Source: Leifsonia shinshuensis
Lineage (GTDB): Bacteria > Actinomycetota > Actinomycetes > Actinomycetales > Microbacteriaceae
Direction of reading: 5' to 3'
Length of the DNA: 64,000 nucleotides
Assembly: GCF_014217625.1 (NCBI RefSeq)
Contig: NZ_CP043641.1
Span: 868,001 to 932,000 of the forward strand
Below, piece after piece: positions 27,113 to 35,252 of this stretch (within the stretch, counting starts at the first letter, position 1; each line of letters starts with the position of its first letter). Under the pieces are notes generated by a model that was given only the letters and a program-made list of their open reading frames with translations, made no database searches and had not been told where the DNA came from. The translations under genes and the position numbers were made by a program.

Positions 27113-28372
27113 GTGGCATCAGAATCACTCGGCGCGCGCTACTGGACGCTCTGGACGTCGTCGGCCTTCTCCAACCTCGCCGACGGCGTGATGAAGGTCG
27201 CGCTGCCGCTGGTCGCCATCCGCTACACCGACTCCCCCGCGCTGATCGCCGGCCTCACCTTCGCCTTCACCCTGCCGTGGCTGGTGTTCGCGCTGCTGGC
27301 GGGAGCCCTCGCCGACCGCTACGACCGCCGCCGGCTCATGCTGGTCGCCAACACCGCGCGAGCGGCGTTCCTCGCGTTCCTCACGATCGCGGCGGTCGCG
27401 GGCGCAGGCGCGATCTGGCTGCTCTACGCCGCGGCCATCTGCATCGGAGTGGCCGAGACCGTCTACGACACCTCGTCGCAGTCGATCCTCCCGCAGCTCG
27501 TGAGCAAGTCCGCGCTCTCCCGCGCCAATGGCCGCCTCTACGCGGCTGAACTCACCACGAACCAGTTCGTCGGCCCTCCGCTCGGCGGGTTCCTGGTCGC
27601 GGCCGGGATCGGGCTGGCCTTCGGCACGCCGGTGCTGCTCTGGGTCGCCGCGATCGGGATGCTGCTGCTCGTCCGCGGACGCTTCACGACCGACCACCCG
27701 CGCACCACCACCATCCGCGCCGACATCGCCGAGGGGCTGCGCTTCCTGCGCGGGAGCACGCTGCTGCGCACGCTCGCGGTCATGGTCGGCGGCTTCAACT
27801 TCGCCAGCAGCGCCGTCTTCACCGTGTTCGTGCTGTACGCGGTCGGGCCGGCGTCCGCGATGAAGCTCACGGATCCCGGCTACGGCCTCCTGCTCACCGC
27901 CTCGGCGCTCGGCAGCGTCGCGGGGACCTTCCTCGCCGAACCGGCCGAACGCCTGCTGGGCCGCTCGAGAGCGCTCCTTCTCACGATCCTCGGTTCGCTG
28001 CTGACGGTCGCGACGCCGGCCTTCACCACGAACCCGTACATCATCGGCGCCGGATTCCTGCTCGGCGGCGTCACGGTCTCCATCTGGAACGTCATCACGG
28101 TCTCCCTCCGGCAGCGTGTGACTCCCGCACGGCTGCTGGGCAGGCTGAACTCCGCCTACCGGCTGCTCGCCTGGGGCACGATGCCGCTCGGGGCGGCCGC
28201 CGCCGGCCTGATCGCCCAGTTCTTCGGCATCCCCGCGGTGTTCCTGAGCATGGGCGTCGTCGCGCTCGCGATGCTGATCGGGATGATCTGGGTCACCGAC
28301 GCCCGGATGACGGCCGCGGAGGCGGAGGCCGAGGAGGCCGACGCGCGCGACCACGCCGCCTTCGGCAGCTGA
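27113..28372 (+). CDS. MFS transporter, DHA3-like
   Basis: A 419-residue, about 12-helix transporter with MFS motif A in AGALADRYDRRRLM (near residue 64) and the WTLWTSSAFSNLADGVMKVALPLVA opening common to MefA/DHA3 drug exporters. Starts at GTG 27113; CAGGCT 6 nt upstream looks like a slightly off -10 box. Its C-terminus is Glu/Ala-rich. Expression is probably controlled by the divergent ArsR-type regulator, suggesting an inducible efflux pump. Confidence 0.87.
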   Translation: MASESLGARYWTLWTSSAFSNLADGVMKVALPLVAIRYTDSPALIAGLTFAFTLPWLVFALLAGALADRYDRRRLMLVANTARAAFLAFLTIAAVAGAGAIWLLYAAAICIGVAETVYDTSSQSILPQLVSKSALSRANGRLYAAELTTNQFVGPPLGGFLVAAGIGLAFGTPVLLWVAAIGMLLLVRGRFTTDHPRTTTIRADIAEGLRFLRGSTLLRTLAVMVGGFNFASSAVFTVFVLYAVGPASAMKLTDPGYGLLLTASALGSVAGTFLAEPAERLLGRSRALLLTILGSLLTVATPAFTTNPYIIGAGFLLGGVTVSIWNVITVSLRQRVTPARLLGRLNSAYRLLAWGTMPLGAAAAGLIAQFFGIPAVFLSMGVVALAMLIGMIWVTDARMTAAEAEAEEADARDHAAFGS

Positions 28373-28765
28373 CCGGGCGTCCGGCGCACACCGGGCGTTC
28401 AGGTTCGGAACGCGGCACACCCGCGGAACAACGCCGAGAGAGCGCGCGCACACGACTTTGCCAGGCTCTGTGCCCGAATCGTCCAGAGTCGGCGTCTAAC
28501 GTGTTTTCCCGACGGCAGTAACGCCGTCACGTGCTGCGCCCGTGCGTCCAACCCCCGAACCCCCGGACGACACCCCCGAAAACCTGGTGCGGCACACCCG
28601 CGTCGAACGCCGCGCCTCGGGACCCCTGGTCCAGTGGCGCTTCCGTGCGTCCCGGCGCGGTTGCCAGCCCGTCCGAGAGCGCTCCCCCGCGAGCGTTCTC
28701 CGCCGTGCGTGCGCCCCGGCCGGGGTGCCGCACGGCTTGGCGGGGAAGCCCGACCCAGGAACTAT
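28373..28765. other. 393-bp non-coding region before a lytic transglycosylase gene
   Basis: No gene-like frame is seen on either strand. It holds a dyad GACGGC-N6-GCCGTC (28511-28528), a CCCCGGCCGGGG palindrome (about 28713-28724) and two copies of GCGGCACACCCGCG-like sequence (near 28410 and 28590). It may contain the terminator of the MFS gene and a long 5' leader. I looked for the conserved words of the c-di-AMP (ydaO) riboswitch, which often precedes cell-wall hydrolase genes in actinobacteria, and did not find them. Confidence 0.6.
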
Positions 28766-29557
28766 ATGCTCAGCTCTCTCACCCATGTCGTCCGCTCATC
28801 CAACGTCTCCTTCGGGCGCGTCCTCACCGGCGCCGCCGCGATCATCATGTCGGCCAGCATCGTCGCCCCGATGTTCGCGCAGCAGCAGGACAGCGTCCGC
28901 GCCACCCGTGAGCTCTCCGAGTCCACCGGCATCCACCACGACCAGCTGGGTGTCTACGACAAGCTCTGGCGCGACCGCCTCGAAGGCATCGCCCAGCAGA
29001 GCCTGACGAAGGCGCAGTCCACCGTGCAGGCCAACGCCGCCAAGGCCGACACGACGGCCGCGAAGACCGCCATCGCGGGACTCGACGCGTACAAGAAGCT
29101 CGACGACTCCGAGCTCCGCAAGCAGATCGACACCACCGACGCCGCGACCGCGGCTCTCGCAGCCGCCGGCGTCGCCGCCGATCAGAAGGCCGCAGCCGCT
29201 GCAGCCGCGGCCGCCGCGGCCGCCGCCGCGGCGCAGGCGAACGCCAACACCCCCGGCGGCGCCCGCACCGCCGCGCAGTCCATCATGGCGAGCACCTACG
29301 GCTGGGGCTCCGACCAGTTCCAGTGCCTGGACAGCCTCTGGTCTAAGGAGTCCGGCTGGAACTACCAGGCCTCCAACGGCAGCAGCGGCGCCACCGGCAT
29401 CCCGCAGGCGCTGCCCGGCAGCAAGATGGCCTCGTTCGGCAGCGACTGGGCGACCAACGCGACCACCCAGATCAAGTGGGGCCTCTCCTACATCAAGAGC
29501 TCGTACGGCACGCCGTGCAGCGCGTGGGGCCACTCGCAGGCCATGAACTGGTACTGA
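28766..29557 (+). CDS. Secreted lytic transglycosylase-like protein
   Basis: A 263-residue exported protein with an N-terminal membrane/signal segment (about 17-38). A helical, probably coiled region (45-140) and a run of 15 alanines (142-156) form a spacer before the C-terminal SLT/lysozyme-like domain (about 165-263). Putative catalytic Glu195 lies in LWSKESGWN; GATGIPQALPGSKMA and YIKSSYGTPCSAWGH are signatures of actinobacterial transglycosylase-like proteins. Cys187 and Cys251 may form a disulfide. Should act on peptidoglycan. AGGA lies 6 nt before ATG. Confidence 0.85.
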   Translation: MLSSLTHVVRSSNVSFGRVLTGAAAIIMSASIVAPMFAQQQDSVRATRELSESTGIHHDQLGVYDKLWRDRLEGIAQQSLTKAQSTVQANAAKADTTAAKTAIAGLDAYKKLDDSELRKQIDTTDAATAALAAAGVAADQKAAAAAAAAAAAAAAAQANANTPGGARTAAQSIMASTYGWGSDQFQCLDSLWSKESGWNYQASNGSSGATGIPQALPGSKMASFGSDWATNATTQIKWGLSYIKSSYGTPCSAWGHSQAMNWY

Positions 29558-29601
29558 CCGGTCCACGACCTCCACACATGAGGGGACGGCGGCCGCGCCG
29601 G

Positions 29602-29607
29602 TAGACT
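29602..29607 (+). promoter_or_regulatory. -10 box TAGACT, leaderless promoter
   Basis: TAGACT ends 7 nt before GTG 29615; the same hexamer and spacing occur before orn. Confidence 0.5.
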
Positions 29608-29614
29608 CACCCAG

Positions 29615-30694
29615 GTGAGCACCGGCGCAGCCCCCGTCCCTTCTTCCGTCCCCGCGATCCGCGGCGCGCACCTGGTCGGGAGCGTCAACCTCCCCGATGC
29701 CGCAGCGGTCTTCAGCACGGCGAGCGAGCACCTCGGCGACCGGCTGCGGCGCATCCCCGACGGCGAGGTGGGCGAGCGCTTCTACTGGATCCAGTTCCAG
29801 ACCAAGCGGTTCGACACCATGACGGGACTCTCCCGCATCCCGGTCGAGCCGTACTACCTGCGCGGGATCTTCGACGGCCGTCCGTTCCAGCTCGACGAGG
29901 GCGTCGCAGCGGACGAGCTGGTCTTCCCCGACCTCGGCTACGCGGAGGCGGCCCTGGCCTCGTACGCGGAGTTCGCCCGGCTGCGCGCGGCGGGGACGAT
30001 CGCATCGGGCAGCCGGTTCCAGGTGTCCCTGCCGACGCCGGCCGCGGTGATCGGCGCCTTCGTCGTGCCGGCCGACCGGGCCGCACTCGAGCCGGCCTAC
30101 GAGCGGGCGCTGTTCGCCGAGCTGTCGCGCATCCTCGACGGCATCCCGCACCAGGACCTTGCGATCCAGTGGGACACCGCTGTGGAGTTCGCGATCCTGG
30201 AGGGACGCATCGAGCCGTGGTTCGCCGAGCCGGGCGCCGACGACGTCCTCGCCGGGGTCGTGGAGCGTTCGCTCCGGCAGGCGGCCGCGGTTCCCGGCGA
30301 CGTGGAGGTCGGCTACCACCTCTGCTACGGCGACGTCGAGGAGCAGCACTTCGTGCAGCCCGCGGATGCCGGCAACCTGGCGGCCGTCATCGACGGGATC
30401 CTCTCGGGTGCGCCGCGGCCGATCACGTTCTTCCACCTCCCGGTGCCGATCGAGCGCGACGACCCGGAGTACTTCGTGCCCCTCGCCGCGCTCGAGCTGC
30501 CGGAGTCGACCGAGCTCTACCTCGGCCTCCTGCACCACGAGGACGGTGTGGAGGGCGCACGCCGCCGGGCCGACGCCGCTGCGACCGCGCGGCCGCGCTT
30601 CGGGGTGGCGACGGAGTGCGGCTTCGGCCGCGGGCCGTCCGAGCGCACCATCGGCCTGCTCGACCTCCACGCCGCCGTCGCCCAGGCGTGGTGA
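29615..30694 (+). CDS. Hypothetical protein, UROD/MetE-like
   Basis: A 359-residue soluble protein. The layout suggests a TIM barrel of the cobalamin-independent methionine synthase/UROD-like superfamily: HLVGSVNLPDA and RRIPDGEVGER near the start, FQVSLPTPAAVIGAF in the middle, and VATECGFGRGP near the end, which recalls the metal-binding Cys region of MetE-like proteins. No N-terminal MetE domain is present and the reaction is unknown. Leaderless GTG start (TAGACT at 29602-29607, 7 nt). Overlaps the next gene by 4 nt (GTGA). Confidence 0.65.
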   Translation: MSTGAAPVPSSVPAIRGAHLVGSVNLPDAAAVFSTASEHLGDRLRRIPDGEVGERFYWIQFQTKRFDTMTGLSRIPVEPYYLRGIFDGRPFQLDEGVAADELVFPDLGYAEAALASYAEFARLRAAGTIASGSRFQVSLPTPAAVIGAFVVPADRAALEPAYERALFAELSRILDGIPHQDLAIQWDTAVEFAILEGRIEPWFAEPGADDVLAGVVERSLRQAAAVPGDVEVGYHLCYGDVEEQHFVQPADAGNLAAVIDGILSGAPRPITFFHLPVPIERDDPEYFVPLAALELPESTELYLGLLHHEDGVEGARRRADAAATARPRFGVATECGFGRGPSERTIGLLDLHAAVAQAW

Positions 30695-31050
30695 CGGTGC
30701 CGCTGCACCTGGACGCCGACGCGTTCGAGCGCCTCGTCACCGACGAGCTCGACGAGCTCCCCGACGAGATGGTCGACGGGCTGGACAATGTCGTGTTCGT
30801 CGTCGAGGACCGCCCGGAGGACGGCTCGCTCGACCTGCTGGGACTGTACGACGGGGTCGCGCTGACCGAGCGCGACGCCTACGGCTTCGGCGAGATGCCG
30901 GACCGCATCATCCTCTACCGCGAGCCGCTGCTGGCGATCTGCGCGGACGAGGACGAGCTGCGCGACGAGATCCACGTGACGCTCGTGCACGAGATCGCGC
31001 ACTTCTACGGCATCGACGACGACCGGCTGCACGAGCTCGGCTGGGCCTGA
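30691..31050 (+). CDS. Zincin-like metallopeptidase family protein (DUF1025-like)
   Basis: A 119-residue small protein with His100-Glu-Ile-Ala-His104 followed by FYGIDDDRLHELGW, the extended HExxHxxGxxDxxxxxLGW pattern of the short bacterial metallopeptidase family. No signal peptide. Whether these proteins cleave peptides is not established. GTG 30691 overlaps the stop of the upstream gene, so the two are translationally coupled and may act on one pathway. Confidence 0.85.
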   Translation: MTVPLHLDADAFERLVTDELDELPDEMVDGLDNVVFVVEDRPEDGSLDLLGLYDGVALTERDAYGFGEMPDRIILYREPLLAICADEDELRDEIHVTLVHEIAHFYGIDDDRLHELGWA

Positions 31051-31306
31051 GCCGCCCGTCCAAATCGCACGCATTCGCGTGTGCCTTCGCGCCGATGCCG
31101 TGGACTCCGACGCGTTAAGGCGCGGGTGAATCCTGCCGCCAGGACGTCGGGGGCGCCGATCCGACGTGCGGCTTGCGCGGCGGAAACACCGGAACTCCGG
31201 GACGCCGGCATCCGAGCGCGTCTGAATACCGCTCTCATCTCGTTGCTATAAACCCCTCACGCGACTCGCCTCCTGCGGCCGCGCACGCAACGACGAAAGG
31301 GTGGCA

Positions 31307-33514
31307 ATGCCCACTTCCGCGAACACCGCGAGACGCGCGGTTCGCCACGGACTGATCCTCGCGACAGTCCTCGCGATCCCGCTCTCGCTCGCCGCGACGG
31401 CCGGACCCGCCGGGCCCGCGAACGCCGCCGGCGCCCTCGACTGCTCCGGGACCTCGCTCTACGGCGTCGTCCCCCACGACATCGCCGGCCCGCAGCCGGC
31501 CGACATGCTCAGCATCGACGGGTCGTCCGTGGGCGGGCCGCAGCTCAACGCGTCGGTCGAGTCCACCAGCACGATCCCGGGCCTGCTGGCGAACGGGCTC
31601 GGAATCGCCATCGGCGGCACGGCGGCGTTCATGGCCTCCGACAGCGGCACGGTCGTCCAGGGCTACGACGCCGCGAGCGGGACCTGGACCTCGTACCCCG
31701 GCAAGCCGGCGCCCGGCTCGGCCGTGACCGGAGGCGCCGTCGACCCCACGACCGGGATCTACTACTTCGGCGATGTCGGCTCGAACGGGGTCACGGGTCA
31801 GCTCTGGGGCTTCGACACCACGACGGACCAGATGATCAGCCCGGCGCCGCTGATCACGTTCCCCGCGATCGCGGGCGAGGTCAACGGCGACATCGCGTTC
31901 GACGGCGGCGGGAACCTCTACGTCGTCGCGTCGTCGGCGACGGAGGGGACGCTGGAGGCGATCAGCGGACCGCTGCCGCAGACGGCAGCGCAGGCCGCGA
32001 CCGTCTCGCCGACGATCCTGAGCACGTTCGCCGTGCCGGGCAGCGCGGTCGTCAACGGCATCGCCTTCGACGGGAACGGGACGCTCTACCTGAGCCAGGG
32101 CGGCACCAACGGCATCTTCTCGATCGACCCGGGCACCGGGAACGCGGATGGGAACCTGACCCCGCTGCCCGCAGCGCTCGCCGGCCCCGCCAACGTCGGC
32201 GTCGTCGATCTGGCCAGCTGCGCGTTCCCGCCGGCACTCAGCGTCCAGAAGAACGTCGTGTCCCGGGTCAACGCCACCGACCAGTTCGGCCTCCAGGTGA
32301 CCGGCCCCACGGTGAGCCTCCCGGCCACCGCCACCACGACCGGCACCGCCACCGGACTGCAGCAGACGGCGGACGGCCGCGTCCTCCAGGCCGGGCCGGC
32401 GCTCGCGCGCTACGGCGACACGTACACGGCGACCGAGACGGCTGCGGGCACCACCGATCTGACGCAGTACTTGTCGTCGTACCGCTGCGTCGACACGGTC
32501 AACCCGGGCAACCCGCAGTTCCCGATCTCCGGGACGGGGACGACGGTCAGCTTCGCGCTGGCGACCTACGCGGGAGAGGCGCCGTCGGTGGTCTGCACGT
32601 TCACGAACGAGGCGCGCGCCGCCGCTCTCGGCCTGACCAAGTCGGCCAGCCCGGGGACGATCGCGAAGGCCGGCGAGACCATCACGTACACCTACACGGT
32701 GACCAACACCGGAAACACCCCGCTGTCGGCCATCGCGGTGACCGAGACGGACTTCACCGGCACCGGCACGGCGCCGGTCCCGGACTGTCCTCAGACGATC
32801 CTCGCCGCGGGCGCGAGTGAGCAGTGCACCGCGACCTACATCGCCACCGCGGCGGACGTCGACGCGGGCACCATCTCGAACACCGCCGTCGCCGGTGGTC
32901 AGGATGCCGTGGCGGGCGCCATCACCAGCGCCGCGGCCACCGCCGGGGTCACCGCCGATCGGGCGCCTGCTCTGACGCTCGCGAAGACGGCCGACCCGAC
33001 CACCATCACCGGCGCCGGAGAGCCGATCGCCTACTCGTTCCTGGTCACCAACACCGGCAACGTCACGCTGACGGAGGTCGGCATCACCGAGCAGAGCTTC
33101 ACCGGGAGCGGCGGACCGCTCACCGTGACCTGCCCGGCGGACACGACTCTGGCCGCCGGGGCGTCGCTGACCTGCACCGCGGACTACGAGTCGACCGACG
33201 CCGACTACGCCTCGGGCGGCGTCACCAACACCGCGACGGCGGACGGGACCGACCCCACCGGGGCGAGCATCACGTCGGCGGCGTCCACCGCCGTCGTGGA
33301 GGCCGTCCAGGTTCCGGTCGAGAACCCGCCGGCGCCGGACGCACCGGGCCCGAACCCGCCGCTGGCGGACGCGCCGCCCGCCAGCCCGCCGCTGGCCGAC
33401 ACCGGCCTCCAGGTGCTGAGCTGGCTGGCGCCGCTCGCCGGTCTGCTCGCGCTCGCCGGGACCGGGATCGCGATGCTGGCCGCCCGACGCAGGAAGGCCT
33501 CTGAACAGGGCTGA
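31307..33514 (+). CDS. Surface-anchored DUF11 repeat protein with LAxTG sorting signal
   Basis: A 735-residue secreted protein. Signal peptide to about residue 41; a beta-propeller-like N-terminal region (about 45-305) with repeating YGV/GNLYVVAS/GTLYLSQGG words; an Ig-like region (about 310-438); two DUF11 repeats (about 439-551 and 552-662) sharing TKSASPGTI/AKTADPTTI openings; a Pro/Ala-rich wall-spanning stretch; then LADTG, a hydrophobic helix and RRRKAS. LAxTG is the type used by class E sortases. Probably an abundant cell-wall protein. GAAAGG precedes ATG 31307. Confidence 0.82.
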   Translation: MPTSANTARRAVRHGLILATVLAIPLSLAATAGPAGPANAAGALDCSGTSLYGVVPHDIAGPQPADMLSIDGSSVGGPQLNASVESTSTIPGLLANGLGIAIGGTAAFMASDSGTVVQGYDAASGTWTSYPGKPAPGSAVTGGAVDPTTGIYYFGDVGSNGVTGQLWGFDTTTDQMISPAPLITFPAIAGEVNGDIAFDGGGNLYVVASSATEGTLEAISGPLPQTAAQAATVSPTILSTFAVPGSAVVNGIAFDGNGTLYLSQGGTNGIFSIDPGTGNADGNLTPLPAALAGPANVGVVDLASCAFPPALSVQKNVVSRVNATDQFGLQVTGPTVSLPATATTTGTATGLQQTADGRVLQAGPALARYGDTYTATETAAGTTDLTQYLSSYRCVDTVNPGNPQFPISGTGTTVSFALATYAGEAPSVVCTFTNEARAAALGLTKSASPGTIAKAGETITYTYTVTNTGNTPLSAIAVTETDFTGTGTAPVPDCPQTILAAGASEQCTATYIATAADVDAGTISNTAVAGGQDAVAGAITSAAATAGVTADRAPALTLAKTADPTTITGAGEPIAYSFLVTNTGNVTLTEVGITEQSFTGSGGPLTVTCPADTTLAAGASLTCTADYESTDADYASGGVTNTATADGTDPTGASITSAASTAVVEAVQVPVENPPAPDAPGPNPPLADAPPASPPLADTGLQVLSWLAPLAGLLALAGTGIAMLAARRRKASEQG

Positions 33515-33533
33515 CGCGTTCGCGCCGCACACG

Positions 33534-33570
33534 CAGTGCCCCGGGAGTCTCGGACTCCCGGGGCACTGTT
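33534..33570. terminator. Bidirectional terminator
   Basis: A perfect 16-bp stem CAGTGCCCCGGGAGTC (33534-33549) with its complement at 33553-33568 and a 3-nt TCG loop, between the DUF11 gene and the convergent 3' end of the ECF operon. Confidence 0.85.
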
Positions 33571-33593
33571 GCGTCGTCGTCAGCGGCGAGCCG

Positions 33594-33860
33594 CTAGAGC
33601 GACTCCTCGTCCTTCTCGGCCTCGACCGGGTCGCTGTCCGGAGCGTCGAAATGGTACGAGACGTAGCGCTCGCCGTTCACTTCGCGCTCCTCGCCGGCGA
33701 CGTACCAGAACAGCGACTCGAGGCCTTCGACCGCGGCCACCGCACCGATCCGCTCGTCCACCTTCCCGTCGACCAGGTAGCGGCGTTCGGCCGTCCCGAC
33801 CAGGGGGCCGTCCGCGTATTCGACGATGTATTCAGGATCCGGGTGTGGTGTCGCGCTCAT
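33594..33860 (-). CDS. Small acidic hypothetical protein
   Basis: An 88-residue protein, strongly acidic at its C-terminus (EAEKDEES), with no known motif; EYIVEYADGPLVGTAERRYLVDGK suggests a small beta domain. ATG 33860 overlaps the kinase-like gene stop (ATGA), making it the last gene of the TPP-riboswitch operon. TACGGT 6 nt before the ATG could also give a separate leaderless transcript. Function unknown. Confidence 0.7.
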   Translation of the reverse strand: MSATPHPDPEYIVEYADGPLVGTAERRYLVDGKVDERIGAVAAVEGLESLFWYVAGEEREVNGERYVSYHFDAPDSDPVEAEKDEESL

Positions 33861-34489
33861 GGCACCACCGTAGACCCCGAGGGATGACGGGGTGCAGATC
33901 CGATCGGCCAGTCGGTGACGTCCAGCACCACATCGGCGCGCGCCCGCGGATCCTCCCTGGCTACGTACTCCTCGAACTCGGACTGCCACTGGTCCCAGTG
34001 CGACGCGAACGTCGCGCCGTCGCGGTCGAGCGCCCGGGTCTTGCGGAGGGTGTCGTCCGCGTCGAGCCAGACCGCGAGGTGCGCCCAGCGGACGTTGGCC
34101 GCGGCGAGCGTGCCGCAGCCCTCCACGATCACGGGAGCGTGGCCGGACACGTCGTGCCATTCGGCCGGGCGCTCCCCCGCCCAGTCCCACCGCCGCCAGC
34201 GGCCGCGGCCGGTGACGGCGAGCGGTTCGAGGAGGTCGCCGGCCAGCGCGCCGCTGGCGGCGAGCAGTCCGTCCCAGCCCGGGTAGAGGTCGTCCATCCG
34301 GACCAGGCGCGGCGCTGCGCTCCCCGGCCAGTGCCGGACGAGCAGGTCGGCGAGGGAGCTCTTCCCTGCGCCGCTCGGGCCGTCGATCAGCACGACGGTC
34401 GCCGCCTCTCCCCCGGTCGCCTCCATCGCGTCCACGACCGCGCCGAGCAACTCGCACAGCTCGGGCAGCTCGTCAGGATCCCAGGACAT
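33857..34489 (-). CDS. P-loop kinase-like protein (uridine kinase-like)
   Basis: A 210-residue ATP-binding protein with Walker A GPSGAGKSS (residues 37-45), a DDLYPGWDGL segment placed like the substrate-binding Asp of uridine/phosphoribulokinases, and VIVEGCGTL as the Walker-B-like strand. Actinobacterial homologues are annotated as uridine kinase-like ATP-binding proteins, but the substrate is unproven. It overlaps ecfT by 17 nt and the next gene by 4 nt. Position behind a precursor importer makes a role in phosphorylating the imported compound conceivable, not shown. Confidence 0.75.
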   Translation of the reverse strand: MSWDPDELPELCELLGAVVDAMEATGGEAATVVLIDGPSGAGKSSLADLLVRHWPGSAAPRLVRMDDLYPGWDGLLAASGALAGDLLEPLAVTGRGRWRRWDWAGERPAEWHDVSGHAPVIVEGCGTLAAANVRWAHLAVWLDADDTLRKTRALDRDGATFASHWDQWQSEFEEYVAREDPRARADVVLDVTDWPIGSAPRHPSGSTVVP

Positions 34490-35252
34490 TCCAACTCCCC
34501 ACTGCGATCGCCACCGCCGCCGCTGTGCCGGCGACCGCGAGCGCCACGACCAGCGTCGCCCAGTCCCGCCCGCGGAACACCGACGGGCGCGCCCAGGTGC
34601 GGGCGACGGACGCGCCGAAGCCGCGGGCCTCCATCGCCGTCGCGAGCTTCGATCCGCGCCGGATGGACAGCACGAACAGCGAGAACGACTGGCCGAGGAA
34701 GCGCCGCAGCGCCCCGGACTCCGCGACCCCGCGGGCCCGGCGCGCGAGAGTGAGCGCGCGCCAATCGTCCACGAACAGCCCCACCAGCCGGAGACCGGCG
34801 AGGCCGCCGAGGACGAACCGCGCGGGCAGCCGCAGCAGCTGCGCGAGCCCGTCGGCGAGGTCGGTCGGGTCGATGGTCACGAACAGCAGCACGGCCGGCA
34901 GTCCGATCGCGAGCACGCGCAGGAGGGTCGCGAGCCCGAGCTGGAGGGAGCCGTCGCTGACCTCGATCGCCCACCAATGCAGGTGGACGCTTCCGGAGGT
35001 CCGCCCGTAAAGCACGGTGGTGAGCCCCGCGAGCGGCGCCGCGATCAGGATCGGCGACGTGCGGACCAGCAGCACGCGCACCGGGATGGCCGCGAAGCAG
35101 AGCAGGACGAGCTCGAGGCCGAGGGCGACGCCCGCGGACACCGGGTCGATGGAGACCAGCAGCACGGCGGTGACGATCATCGCCGCCCCGAGCTTCGACA
35201 CCGGGTTGAGCGTGGCGAGCGGGCCGCTGCGGACGGGTTCGGCGATGGTCAT
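34473..35252 (-). CDS. ecfT: ECF transporter transmembrane subunit (EcfT)
   Basis: A 259-residue membrane protein with about five to six helices and the two EcfT coupling motifs, ALTLARRARGV and ATAMEARGFG, that contact the ATPases. ATG 35252 overlaps the EcfA stop (ATGA). With the double ATPase and the YkoE-type S subunit it makes a complete group-I ECF importer under one TPP riboswitch. Confidence 0.9.
   Translation of the reverse strand: MTIAEPVRSGPLATLNPVSKLGAAMIVTAVLLVSIDPVSAGVALGLELVLLCFAAIPVRVLLVRTSPILIAAPLAGLTTVLYGRTSGSVHLHWWAIEVSDGSLQLGLATLLRVLAIGLPAVLLFVTIDPTDLADGLAQLLRLPARFVLGGLAGLRLVGLFVDDWRALTLARRARGVAESGALRRFLGQSFSLFVLSIRRGSKLATAMEARGFGASVARTWARPSVFRGRDWATLVVALAVAGTAAAVAIAVGSWNVLGS

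Noticed and set aside
28373..28765. c-di-AMP (ydaO) riboswitch ahead of the lytic transglycosylase gene
   Set aside because: Gene context is suggestive, but the conserved GGGGGA and GGGUGAAU-type words and their order are not present on either strand.
24082..33514. Genomic island or prophage entering at tRNA-His
   Set aside because: No integrase, transposase or phage gene is present, and base composition and codon use look like the rest of the window; only the tRNA 3' duplication remains, reported separately.
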